DNA of 64,000 bases from Caprella mutica. Lineage: Eukaryota > Arthropoda > Malacostraca > Amphipoda > Caprellidae. Shown here one piece after another: positions 54,189-64,000 of the stretch; the first letter of the stretch is position 1, and each line of letters starts with the position of its first letter. The translations under genes were made by a program, and so were the position numbers. The stretch is from NCBI GenBank assembly GCA_947561585.1, contig CANNZV010001125.1, positions 1 through 64,000 on the forward strand, read 5' to 3'. The notes under the pieces were generated by a model. That model made no database searches, was not told the origin of the DNA, and saw only the letters and a list, made by a program, of their open reading frames with translations.

Positions 54189-54395
54189 TAGAGTAAATTC
54201 TGTGTTATCGGACGGTTCCACATTTTCGAATATGTAAGAAATAAATATAATAATTATCATTATTAAACTCTTACTTAAATTGGTATCCATGATACCAGTA
54301 CGTAAAATACAAGTTTAGAAATAAAAATCAATACATAAATAATTTTTCTACGTAAAATGCGGAAACCCATATCCGATAACTTGAGCTTCCACCTA
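54189..54395. mobile_element. MITE family A, decayed
   Basis: AGAGTAAATTCTGTGTTATC-GGACGG to CCGATAACTTGAGCTTCCAC with half of the core (TTGGTATCCATGATACC). Confidence 0.65.
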
Positions 54396-55384
54396 GTGCC
54401 TAAAGCTGCAAATGAGACGATTAAAATTCAGTGATTCACATTATAGATAATAAACTTAAAGTGGTAATCGGACTCAATAAATCTATATAATAATCATTAT
54501 TTAACTTTTATTTCAATTGATATCATACCTTCAGCTATTATGTTACTAATTAAATAGTAGTTGACCTATATTTACTGAGTGAGAGTTAATCTATGGTCAA
54601 ATTTTAATTAATGCATTCATTACTTTGAACTTTCATCACAGAGCTTTCATCTTTATTATAAGTCGTGGCCTCAAAACATTTTCTTTAATTTGAACTCATA
54701 GAGAACGAAATATTTAAGGAGTTACAATTATATAAAAATTTAACCAACTCTTTACTATTTGTAGTAAGAATAAGTTGTGATTTTGGTTATAAAAGCGGTG
54801 CTTGCCTGTATTGTTTTATTCACTTTTAAAATTTCTTTAAGTATCTCCGGGTCATTTAATATGAAAATTTTTTTTAAATCAAATGCATCCTCGGTGGCAA
54901 AGTGACAGAGCTACAGGCACAGCGACGGTTTGACCCACGAACGATTCCCGGACACGTCACTTCATTTCTTCCCATTTAATTTATATATAACACTATGTAA
55001 CATGAATCTAATTGATATGCGCCTAAACGTACAGTACGTTATATCAATGAAATAAGATTTTTTATTTATTTATTTATTGAATGCAAGTGGATATCGTTTC
55101 GAAGCATATTAGATATATAATTAGGCGTCTGTTCGATGCAGAATCCCTATGTATGTTGTATGTCGTAATTCCTCTCTCTATTCAACGCTGTTATAACGGT
55201 ATCGCTTCGATGCCAAATATACTTGATATGATGCGGTTTAGCGGTGCAAACGGATATCGGATTGATATCTACTTGATGTCACCATGTCTAATCTGATACT
55301 AGTATTCGATGTCGGAAGAGAGGTTTTACAGAGTCGTTTAGACATCGAATAGATACATTCATGTTTGCTGGGTGGATAAACTTA
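54396..55384. other. No gene seen
   Basis: AT-rich with a TTTATTTATTTATT run near 55,062. A 71-aa frame at 55,081-55,296 has no motif. Confidence 0.45.
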
Positions 55385-55650
55385 TTATAGAAACGTTTAT
55401 ATACTTCAGAAAACAATTAATATCTTAAACGTAAGCCGGAAGCGCATTGTTTGTTTATAAAATTCAAATTTGAAATCAAAACAAGGAGTGAACAATCTTC
55501 AGCTTCATATTACTGTTTCGGACGATATTATTGCACACATAGTATTGACAACTTTAAAAGCAAATAATAAAATACACACTGAACCGAATCACATGCGTTT
55601 TGCAGAATATTGATACTAGACCTTAGTTCTATAATGTTATGCAATAAAAT
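55385..55650. repeat. Dispersed repeat, paralogous to 2,850-3,135
   Basis: ATAAAATTCAAATT, AAATCAAAACAAGGAGTG, CTGAACCGAATC and CCTTAGTTCTATAAT occur in the same order as near 2.9-3.1 kb. Confidence 0.6.
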
Positions 55651-55995
55651 CATTTTTCTGGCATGCTGTAATATATTGCTTTCAAAAATTTGAAGACCGG
55701 CTTTCCCGTATGGACGAGAAACCCCAAACAGTAAACAAAGTCCGATTTGAACGGAGATTTCAATAAAAGAAAAAGAAGTTCCTTAATATTACATCAATAA
55801 ATAGAGATAAACTGTTGGAACATTAAATCCATAGTAAAAACGTATTCTTTTATCTTATATTATGTGCAATAATTGTGTGTACAGTAATTCAATGAGTCAG
55901 AGTGATTCACTCAGACTCCACTTTTCCGTGTTTCAGATTGTTGCAGACGCAATTAAAAAAAATTTCTGGATTAGTAAAAGGATGAAGAACTGTGG

Positions 55996-56072
55996 ATGAA
56001 GGTGTTCTGGAAGGACGCGGACTCGACGGACATCAGACGTGTGACTCTCCCTAATGGCAAAATTTGGTATTC
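55996..56072 (+). CDS. Possible first coding exon of a PB1-domain gene (partial)
   Basis: ATG at 55,996 opens 25 codons (MKVFWKDADSTDIRRVTLPN then GKIWY) and reaches a strong donor, TTC/GTGAGTAAC, in phase 2. The stretch is GC-rich against its surroundings. KVxxxDxxxxDIRR resembles the start of p62/aPKC-type PB1 domains. No further exon is visible in the window. If real, the retrotransposon that follows sits in its first intron. Alternatively it is part of the retrotransposon's 5' UTR. Confidence 0.35.
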
Positions 56073-56346
56073 GTGAGTAACTAAAGATCATTTCAAATAA
56101 GTAGGTAGTTAGACATGATAACTTAGGTATTTAAACTCCGTTCAAGATCTAGTATCTACCCAATTGATAACTATATCAGTATTCAGTGACTGATAGGGTA
56201 GGCTAGGGTACCGTAGATAATCCTACCTATAAGGTAGCTAGGATTTTTTTTTCTCCATTTAATTTTTAAGTTAGGTAGGTAGGCCGTCTTTATTATAATA
56301 TTTTTTTCTGATATTTCGTGAACTCACTATAACTTATTATGGATTC

Positions 56347-57180
56347 ATGGTATATTCATCAGTTTCAACTGAAACTGAAAATATTAAAGAGCTAGGAGAT
56401 GAAGGTGTTATCTCATCAGTTGAAGAAGATAGTAGCAATGACATTGACATGGAATCAGGATACAAAGATAAATTAGCCAGAAAGAAAAAATCAAAAAATA
56501 GAGATGAAGTAATTCCAGAAACAATTTTGCCATCCACTGCTAGTAACTACTATGAAAATAAAAAGGATAGGATATCAGGCTCCTACAAATATCCAACAGA
56601 ACAGAATGGTAATGACTCCAAATATAGGAAAATCAATATAGATGACTCCAATTTAGCTCTAAGCCAGTCTGCAGAATATGTGAGATATTTGGGATATTCT
56701 CTCCGAACAATTTTGAATTAATTCCTATATTTACATTAATTTTGCTACGAACACTTTTGAATTAATCCCTATATTTACATTAATTTTGCTACGAACAAAA
56801 TAAGAGATCTCTACGAACACTTTACCAGTTTCTGCAGACTGGGCTCTAAGTATTTATTCTAATAAAGATGATGAATATCAGACCATCCCTGGAACAGACA
56901 GTTCAATGATCAGAATGCTACAAAATTACTTTGCTCCAGTTGATGATGAGGAGTATGAAATAATCTCCAGAAGGAAAAGAAAGAAAGTATTTTACTCATT
57001 GGACACACAATCGATGACAACAAACTACCCCACCTCAACACACAGCAGACAGCAGTGATATGAGGAGTAGTTCAAGCTCTTATGCGAATACTCTTAGTAG
57101 GTCAATAAATACCAACCAAGGAACATCACTACATCAGGACTCTCACAGAGAGAAGAAACAAATCCTGGCACCCATGCCAA
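56347..57180 (+). pseudogene. ORF1 5' part, interrupted
   Basis: The frame from 56,347 encodes an acidic, Ser-rich, probably disordered N-terminus (KDKLARKKKSKNRDEVIPET). It is cut at 56,663 by the 179-bp element and resumes at 56,851 with SNKDDEYQTIPGTDSSMIRM. A stop is met near 57,058 and a shifted frame then continues to about 57,180. Such acidic N-termini are common in ORF1 proteins of this group. Confidence 0.7.
56664..56842. mobile_element. 179-bp nonautonomous element, second copy
   Basis: Ends CCAGTCTGCAGAA and TTTCTGCAGACTGG. GCTCTAAG is duplicated at 56,656-56,663 and 56,843-56,850. Nearly identical to the 50,917 copy, so both moved fairly recently. Confidence 0.95.
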
Positions 57181-57198
57181 TGAATTGAGGGATGAATG

Positions 57199-58791
57199 TG
57201 TCACGCGCGTTTGAGTGATCTGCAATATCGACCGATTTCACTGCTCAATTTGTTGATCAATAGTTTGCGCAGTCATCGGTTGATAGCGCAACCATCGATC
57301 GATTCCTGCGCGTTTGAATGATATGATTTTTTTAGTTTGTACATCAAATTGGCACATTTGATCGCGTATATCAATCGATAGCGCAACCATTGATAGATTT
57401 CTGCGCGTTCGAATGATACAGGTTTTCTTTGTTTATGCATTTAATTAATTGTTCTGTTTTTATTGAAAAAATACTTTTTTTTATATTTAATAAGTCAACC
57501 ATCAGTCGATTGTTGCGCGTTTCAATGATATGGATTTTGTTAGTTTATGCATCTAATTGTTGCATTTAATAGAGCAACCATCAGTCGATTGTTGCGCGTT
57601 TGAATGATATAGATTTTGTTAGTTTATGCATCTAATTGTTGCATTTAATAGAGAAACCATCAGTCGATTGTTGCGCATTTGAATGATATGGATTTTGTTA
57701 GTTTATGCATCTAATTGTTGCATTTAATTGAGCAACCATCAGTCGATTGTTGCGCGTTTGAATGATATGGATTTTGTTAGTTTATGCATCTAATTGTTGC
57801 ATTTAATAGAGAAACCATCAGTCGATTGTTGCGCGTTTGAATGATATGGATTTTGTTAGTTTATGCATCTAATTGTTGCATTTAATAGAGAAACCATCAG
57901 TCGATTGTTGCGCGTTTGAATGATATGGATTTTGTTAGTTTATGCATCTAATTGTTACATTTAATAGAGCAACCATCAGTCGATTGTTGCGCGTTTGAAT
58001 GATATAGATTTTGTTAGTTTATGCATCTAATTGTTGCATTTAATAGAGAAACCATCAGTCGATTGTTGCGCGTTTGAATGATATGGATTTTGTTAGTTTA
58101 TGCATCTAATTGTTGCATTTAATTGAGCAACCATCAGTCGATTGTTGCGCGTTTGAATGATATGGATTTTGTTAGTTTATGCATCTAATTGTTGCATTTA
58201 ATTGAGCAACCATCAGTCGATTGTTGCGCGTTTGATTGATATGGATTTTTTTAGTTTATGCATTTAATTGTTACATTAAATAGAGCAACCATCAGTCGAT
58301 TGCTGCGCGTTTGAATGATATGGATTTTGTCAAACGCGCAAAAATCAGCTATATATATTTAATCGACTTATTAAATATAAAAAAGTATCTAAAAGACTAA
58401 AAAGTATTTTTCCAGTAAAAACAAAACAATTAATTAAATGCATAAACAAAGAAAATCTAGATCATTCGAACGTGCAGAAATCGATCGATGGTTGCGCTAT
58501 CGATTGATATACGTTATAAAATATGCTTATTTGATGTACAAACTAAAAAAAACATATCATTTGAACGCGCAAAAATCGATGGATGGTAGCATCGATGGAT
58601 GGTAGCGCTATCGATTGATATACACGATCAAATGTGCCGATTTGATGTACAAACTAAAAAAAATCATATCATTCGAATGCGCAGGAATCGATCGATGGTT
58701 GCGCTATCGATCGATGACTGCGCAAACCACTGATCAACAGATTGCGCAACAAAATCGGTCGATATTGCAGATCACTCAAACGCGCGTGACA
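57199..58791. mobile_element. 1.6-kb foldback element inside ORF1
   Basis: Outer ends TGTCACGCGCGTTTGAGTGA and its complement. The arms are about 300-450 bp with repeated ATCGATCGAT, GCGCAACCAT and GCGCGTTTGAATGATA motifs; the centre is a tandem array. AATG lies on both sides, a possible 4-bp target duplication. No protein is encoded. The last 20 bp of another copy open the window. Confidence 0.85.
57500..58335. repeat. 79-bp tandem array at the centre of the foldback element
   Basis: About ten units of CAACCATCAGTCGATTGTTG-CGCGTTTGAATGATATGGAT-TTTGTTAGTTTATGCATCTA-ATTGTTGCATTTAATAGAG. Units differ by a few bases. Confidence 0.95.
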
Positions 58792-58829
58792 AATGCACTT
58801 CTATTATTGTTGAACCAATTATAGAATAG

Positions 58830-60059
58830 ATGGTGCACAAAATATCTCAAAATTCCTCTCTAATGATAAAGAAATTGCTCTCTTCCTACATAACTGATAA
58901 CTCAGTTTTCAGAAAAGTACAAATTGATAGAACATCAAAAAACTTCAAAAAGAATCTCCTTATAGTCAATATTAATAACTATAATCCAAATGCCTTGAAT
59001 GAAATACTCAACATAACCAATTTTGGACCATGGAGAGTCAAATGCAGATTACCTATTTCACAAGAAAATGTAAGAGGAGTAATAGGACCAATAGGATCCG
59101 AAACAAAAGATGAAGAAATAAAAGAAAAAATATCAAAGCAGTTCCAAAATTTGAAAGATGTACAAAGAATATATAAAGGTAAAGAAAAATCACCGACACT
59201 TTGCGTAAAACTGACATTTGCAGGGCAAAAACTTCCTGATGAAGTTAGATTGTATCACCAGATATACAGAACTAGGATCTTTGTGGCCAAACCCCGGCAA
59301 TGCTACAATTGTCAGAGATTTGGTCACAATGCCCAAGATTGTAGAAACCAAAGCATTTGTGTGAGATGCTCTGGTAAACATAAATCAGCAGATTGCACAT
59401 TCAACAATACTGATCAGGTAACCAACAAATGCACAAACTGTAAAGGAGATCATCCTGCTAATTACAGAGGATGTGAAAAGATAAAAATGGCCCAAAATAT
59501 TGAAAAACTTAGGGCATATGAAAAACTTTCATATAAAGAAGCCCTTCTAAACACAAAAACCCAATATACAGCAAGTATTAAACCAAAGAATCAAATAACA
59601 AAAGAATACCACCCAACCCAAGAGAATACTCAGAATAACCTAGTAAACCGCACAAAAATAATAGAAAAAAAATCTATAGGAACTCAAACAAGCTCAACTG
59701 GAAATAGAGCACCATCAGTAGACTCCAATCTTATTGCAAATATCACAATTTTAATTGTAAAACTTATGAGAGCTGAAACCATGAACAATTCTTCAAAGAT
59801 AGCAAACATAGTTAAAGATGTAATGGGAGTCAAAATTGATGCAGCAAAATTCATGGATGAACCTGAACAAACTATGATGGAAAGTGAGAACTCCTGGCCT
59901 TTCACTATTAGGCCAAAGGAAAAACAATTAGATACAAAAAATCAAAGACAAACTAAAACTAATGCAGATGGGAAACCAACTAACAAGGACACAGAAATGA
60001 AGAAACCGCCTCCTAATGTAAAACAGAAAGAGACACAGGAGGGAAAATCTAATAAATGA
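58830..60059 (+). CDS. Retrotransposon ORF1, zinc-knuckle part (409 aa)
   Basis: Nucleic-acid-binding protein for the retrotransposon ribonucleoprotein (family role). A CYNCQRFGHNAQDC knuckle (Cys158, Cys161, His166, Cys171) is followed by CVRCSGKHKSADC (177-189) and CTNCKGDHPANYRGC (201-215). A fold resembling the RNA-binding part of such proteins lies before it. After the knuckles come a helical and a Lys/Gln-rich tail. The ATG at 58,830 follows an in-frame stop; upstream sequence after the foldback element (58,792-58,829) reads in the same frame, so this is the rear part of a longer ORF1. Its TGA overlaps the ATG of ORF2 (60,056-60,059). Confidence 0.9.
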   Translation: MVHKISQNSSLMIKKLLSSYITDNSVFRKVQIDRTSKNFKKNLLIVNINNYNPNALNEILNITNFGPWRVKCRLPISQENVRGVIGPIGSETKDEEIKEKISKQFQNLKDVQRIYKGKEKSPTLCVKLTFAGQKLPDEVRLYHQIYRTRIFVAKPRQCYNCQRFGHNAQDCRNQSICVRCSGKHKSADCTFNNTDQVTNKCTNCKGDHPANYRGCEKIKMAQNIEKLRAYEKLSYKEALLNTKTQYTASIKPKNQITKEYHPTQENTQNNLVNRTKIIEKKSIGTQTSSTGNRAPSVDSNLIANITILIVKLMRAETMNNSSKIANIVKDVMGVKIDAAKFMDEPEQTMMESENSWPFTIRPKEKQLDTKNQRQTKTNADGKPTNKDTEMKKPPPNVKQKETQEGKSNK

Positions 60060-61566
60060 ACATTTTAGAAAACCTTAATATAATTTTTTGGAATTGTCAC
60101 AGCCAACTCTAAACTAACAGAACTGAAAATAAAATTATATTCATCAAAGCCTCACATATTATGCTTATGTGAAACCTGGCTGAAAGAACATAGATTACCA
60201 GTTTTTATTAATTATACTTCTTTCTTTAAATGTAGACCCCAACAAGCTGGGGGAGGTTTGGCTATACTTGTACGCAAGGACCTTTGCGTAACTGAAAAAG
60301 CACTGATTGATTTTCCATATAATAAAATTGAAGCTCAGGCTGTGACAATTCATAGTGATAATAAAACAATTGATATGATGAATGTATATAATCCTAACAA
60401 TGATGTAACCACAAATGAATGGGAATTTTACTTTGACCAGTTGGGGGATGGAAGAATTATTGTTGGGGATTTTAATGCTCACCATCAACTTTGGGACTCT
60501 AATAGCATTGAAAACTCATCAGGAAGGAATTTAGCAGAGGTACTGGTGAATAAACCTGAACTATGCATCCTAACCCCAACACATACAGTCAAGAAAATTC
60601 TCCACCCTTGACCTATGCCTGCTGAATCTTGATCTTTATGCTAGTGCTATAATACAACTAGAGGAAGATTTAGGGAGTGATCACTTCCCTATATCTGTTG
60701 AGATAAATTTTAAACCTGAAACAGCAACATTCAAACGCAGATCTAAGTGGAAGTTTGAGGCAGATGTTTGGAAGTATTGGGTTGCTGATCTGCCAGAATG
60801 TAATAGAGATAGTACAAACTTGGAGGAATCATATGGAGGTTTCTTAGAAAATATTTTGAACACAAGTAATGAAAAATTCCAGAAAACTAAAGAAACTGTT
60901 ACTCCAAAATATTGTAAACCCTGGTGGAACCAACAATGTGCAGAAGCTGTTGCTGAAAGAAGAAAAAGAAAAAATACTTTTCACAAACATCCAACCATTG
61001 AAAATTTCATTTCTCTCCAAAGAGCTGAAGCTATTGCAAAACAAACCACCAAAAAAGCAAAGAAAAAATCATTTATAGATTTCTCAAACAAAATTAACAG
61101 TGAAACGCCAACCTCAAAAATTTGGAAATATATCAATAAACTGAAAAACAAACCAAGTAGAATTTATGCACAACCACTGATCGATAATAATCAAACCATT
61201 CTTAATCCAAAGCACAAATCAAACATTTTAGCAAAAAACTATGCCAAAACATTTGACTCATCTACTTACAGTGTGAATGAAATGAGTTTGCTACTTCCCA
61301 TCACAATGGCTCTGAATGACTGCTCAAATGATATTCAAAATAAAAACTTTACTCTGTATGAATTGGATAGAGGACTAGAAAATCTAAAAAGTACCACACC
61401 TGGTCATGATATGCTACATAATGATATGCTGAAACATTTACCAAACGAGTATATAAAGTGGATGTTACAAATAATTAATGAGAGCTTCCAAAAATCAATT
61501 GTTCTTAAAGAATGGAAATTGGCAATCATTCTCCCAATAGGGAAGGCAGGCAAACCACCAGAATAA
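60056..61566 (+). pseudogene. ORF2 5' part: endonuclease and linker, frameshifted
   Basis: Starts MNILENLNIIFWNCHSQL and stops at 60,112, where the frame shifts. ILCLCETWLKE, GGGLAILVRKDL, NVYNPNND and GDFNAHHQLW follow to about 60,600, then a second shift, then GSDHFPISVEI. These are the endonuclease motifs (E, N, D, H). The linker runs on to KLAIILPIGKAGKPPE before a TAA at 61,564-61,566. Confidence 0.85.
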
Positions 61567-63354
61567 CCATCATCGTATCGACCCATATCCCTTCTCCCAT
61601 GTTTTTCAAAGTTGATAGAAAGATTGATTACCAACAGACTAAATTATATTTTTGAAACAAACCAATCATATAGCTCAACACAAGGGGGATTCAGAAAACG
61701 CTTCTGTACCCTTGATCAAATTGCCAGACTAGAAAATGGAATAAGAACATCGATGGGTAAAAGAGAGAGTTTGATTGCTATATTCTTTGACCTAAGTCAA
61801 GCATACGATAGAATATGGCATCTGGGCCTATTATCTGAACTTACCAAACATGGAATTAGAGGCAAAACATTAGCTTGGATTAAAAACTACCTAACTGATA
61901 GAAATTTCAAAGTATACTTTGAAGGTGAATACTCGGATGAATATCCAATCAAATCAGGCGTGCCTCAAGGATCAATCCTTGCTCCAACTCTGTTTAACAT
62001 AATGCTATCAAATATTCCTTCGATCCAGAATATTCACATATCAGAATATGCTGATGATATTGCAATCTTTGCTTCAGATAAAAATGTAAATAACCTAACT
62101 ACAACTATTCAAAAGCAAATAGACACTCTAGACAAATGGCTCAGTAAATGGGGCTTTAAAATAAATGAAAACAAAACAAAAGCTATGCTGTTTACATTAA
62201 AACGCTGTGAAACCCCCTACTTAAAGATAAATGATTCCTCTATCTCCTTTGTTGAAACTTATAAATATTTAGGTATGATATTTGATAGTCACAGATTATC
62301 ATGGAAATCACATGTTGACATGTTAATTAAAAAATGTGTACCTCGTGTAAATATTTTGAAATCTATTTCAAATAGCCAGTGGGGTGCAGATAGGTTGATT
62401 CTCCTCCGGTTGTATAAGAGTATTGTTCGTAGTGTTATTGATTATGGATCAATATTTTACAAGACTGCCCCTAAGGTTCATCTTGACAAACTGAATGGTA
62501 TACAGAATAGTTGTTTGAGAGTTGCTCTAGGTGTTGGAATGACTTCTCCTTTAATATTAATTGAAATAGAAAGTAATATTCCACCACTGTTTATACATAG
62601 AGAATATCTCTTGATGAAATATTATGCTAGACTGAATGAATTACCTGAATACTCCCCTGTCATTAGAGAAACAATGAATGATTTGAATAACTCTTACAAC
62701 AGATGGACTAACCATTACATTTCAGCACCTGTTGTAATTCAATCTCTTAAACTGTTATTATCTTATCAATTCCCACATACTGAACATACCTACTCACCAA
62801 TAATCTCTCCAGTACCACCTTGGTATAATATAGAACTTTACCTTAATTCTGAATTTACTAAATCTTCTGTTAAGGATCTAAGTGAAAACAATGCAATAGC
62901 AATATTTAATGATATAAAGGAACATTGTTATGACAAATTTATTCATATATATAGTGATGGCTCCGTTATTAATAATCCAATGAAATCAACTGCTGCTGCC
63001 ATAATAATTAATCATAATGATGAAAGAATAATAAGAATGTGGAAAATTAGCCCACTAGCTTCAATTTTAACAGCAGAATTATTTGCAATTTATAAAGCTC
63101 TGAAATATATTGAGGAACACATTGAACCAGAAAATGGAGTAGTTATATTTACTGACTCTCAATCCTCTATTGAAATATTGAAGGGAAGAACCCCCAAATC
63201 AAATTTGCATCTTGTCTTTATCACACAGAAGTTAATTATGAGCCTAAATTCCAGATTCCCTGTAATAATCCAGTTCATCCCAGGTCACAGGAACATTGAA
63301 GGCAATGAGTATGCAGACTTAGCAGACAGAGCAGGACACAGCTCTGATGGGTAA
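61567..63354 (+). pseudogene. ORF2 reverse transcriptase and RNase H
   Basis: Continues in the same frame after the TAA with SSYRPISLLPCFSKLIER. RT motifs: QGGFRK, FFDLSQAYDRIWH, SGVPQGSILAPTLFNIML and YADDIAIF with the catalytic Asp pair near 62,050. RNase H: YSDGS, AELFAIYKAL, FTDSQSS and GHRNIEGNEYADLAD, so all four acidic residues are kept. The frame ends at a stop caused by a shift near 63,350. Confidence 0.9.
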
Positions 63355-63383
63355 CAGATGCCCCAATTTGTTCTTCTGATAGA

Positions 63384-63836
63384 ATGAGACTGGTTAAGAG
63401 TATCCTGAAAAGGAAATGGTATGAGTATTGGATTGATCAAATGGACACAACAGGTAAAGGACATTTTCTTTTTAAAATAAAAAAGTGTATAGGCTACTGG
63501 CCATGGACCTCTCTGAATGAGAGGCCCATTGAGTCAGCTCTAGCCAAAATGAGAATAGGACATGCTGGGTTAAATGAACATAGATATAGATTCAATATGA
63601 AAGAGACAAATTTATGTACATGTGGGAAAGTAGAAAGTATAGAACACTATTTGTTCCAATGTCCAAAGTACGTTATGTCTCGAACAAACCTCTACCTAAA
63701 GCTAACTGATTTAAATGTCCCTATGACCTTGCAAAATATTCTTGGAGGAGGTGATTATGAAAACGCTATTCAGGTAAAAATAATAAGAGCTACATCGCAA
63801 TACATAAAGGAGACACAGCGTATAATGGATCTGTAG
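63384..63836 (+). pseudogene. ORF2 C-terminal zinc motif
   Basis: Read in the next frame: KRKWYEYWIDQMDTTGKGHF and CTCGKVESIEHYLFQCPKY, a C-x-C-x7-H-x4-C pattern at the end of such ORF2 proteins, then TAG at 63,834. It belongs with the preceding RT/RNase H frame. Confidence 0.85.
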
Positions 63837-64000
63837 ATAAAACTTTTGTATGCTAACTACTAACCTTCTTTATAGTATGTATGTGCTTGAACATGGATTC
63901 TATAAAATCCAGGCCTGTAAATAAAATATAAATGTTATAATTAATATTTAAAGATTTACGGTGACAAATGCCATTACTGAGACACAACTCTTGCATTTTT
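63837..64000 (+). other. Retrotransposon 3' UTR and window end
   Basis: AT-rich, with GTAAATAAAATATAAATG near 63,918 as a possible polyadenylation signal. The 3' terminus is not defined: no long poly-A or target duplication is seen before the window ends. Confidence 0.5.

Larger units (their letters stand above)
56347..63960 (+). mobile_element. Non-LTR retrotransposon, broken by nested insertions
   Basis: Two-ORF element: ORF1 with three CCHC-type knuckles; ORF2 with apurinic-like endonuclease, reverse transcriptase, RNase H and a C-terminal zinc motif. RNase H after the RT suggests the I, R1 or LOA group; the clade is unassigned. The 5' end is unclear and probably lies upstream of 56,347. 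ORF1 is split by two elements (56,664 and 57,199) and has a frameshift; ORF2 has about three frameshifts and one stop. It is therefore inactive. Confidence 0.9.

Noticed and set aside
59190..61634. Minus-strand frames of 60-97 aa in the retrotransposon
   Set aside because: Antisense shadows of ORF1 and ORF2.
1..64000. tRNA and rRNA genes
   Set aside because: No cloverleaf with A and B boxes and no rRNA-like stretch was recognised by eye. A scan by a covariance model would be needed to exclude small RNAs.

Overview
The window is AT-rich animal DNA, most likely from an arthropod and probably an insect. The reasons are intron-exon genes with GT-AG splice sites, many short inverted-repeat transposons, a decayed Tc1/mariner-type transposase, and a non-LTR retrotransposon with a three-knuckle ORF1 and an RNase H domain. 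I cannot name the species.

One gene dominates: a type I phosphatidylinositol 4-phosphate 5-kinase (PIP5K) on the minus strand, from 51,709 down to 10,239 or 8,797. I reconstructed 21 coding exons whose splice phases all agree; they sum to 2,775 nt, or 924 codons plus stop. The kinase domain is complete. Five places offer alternative use: two 5' coding exons (a short one, and a 1.2-kb one starting MGSNNSRSR like a Src-type myristoylation signal), a duplicated 60-bp exon pair inside the kinase domain, a 93-bp in-frame cassette inside the kinase domain, a 63-bp cassette just after it, and two terminal exons.

Introns and flanks are packed with repeats. Family A inverted-repeat elements are flanked by TA, family B by TWA trinucleotides, and other families are less frequent. 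Many copies of both A and B carry the same central palindrome. Minisatellites with 20- to 63-bp units fill several introns, and some run right up to splice sites.

Right part: 51.7-56.3 kb is mostly intergenic, with a retroelement 3' fragment, a dispersed repeat and a possible first exon of a plus-strand gene (55,996-56,072). From about 56.3 kb to the end lies a broken non-LTR retrotransposon. Its ORF1 is interrupted by a 179-bp element with an 8-bp target duplication and by a 1.6-kb foldback element. Its ORF2 (endonuclease, reverse transcriptase, RNase H, C-terminal zinc motif) has frameshifts and a stop. Left part: 1-8.8 kb holds repeats and a dead transposase.

Exon coordinates come from reading splice sites and phases by eye. 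Repeat boundaries are good to roughly 5-20 bp. Family letters are my own labels.
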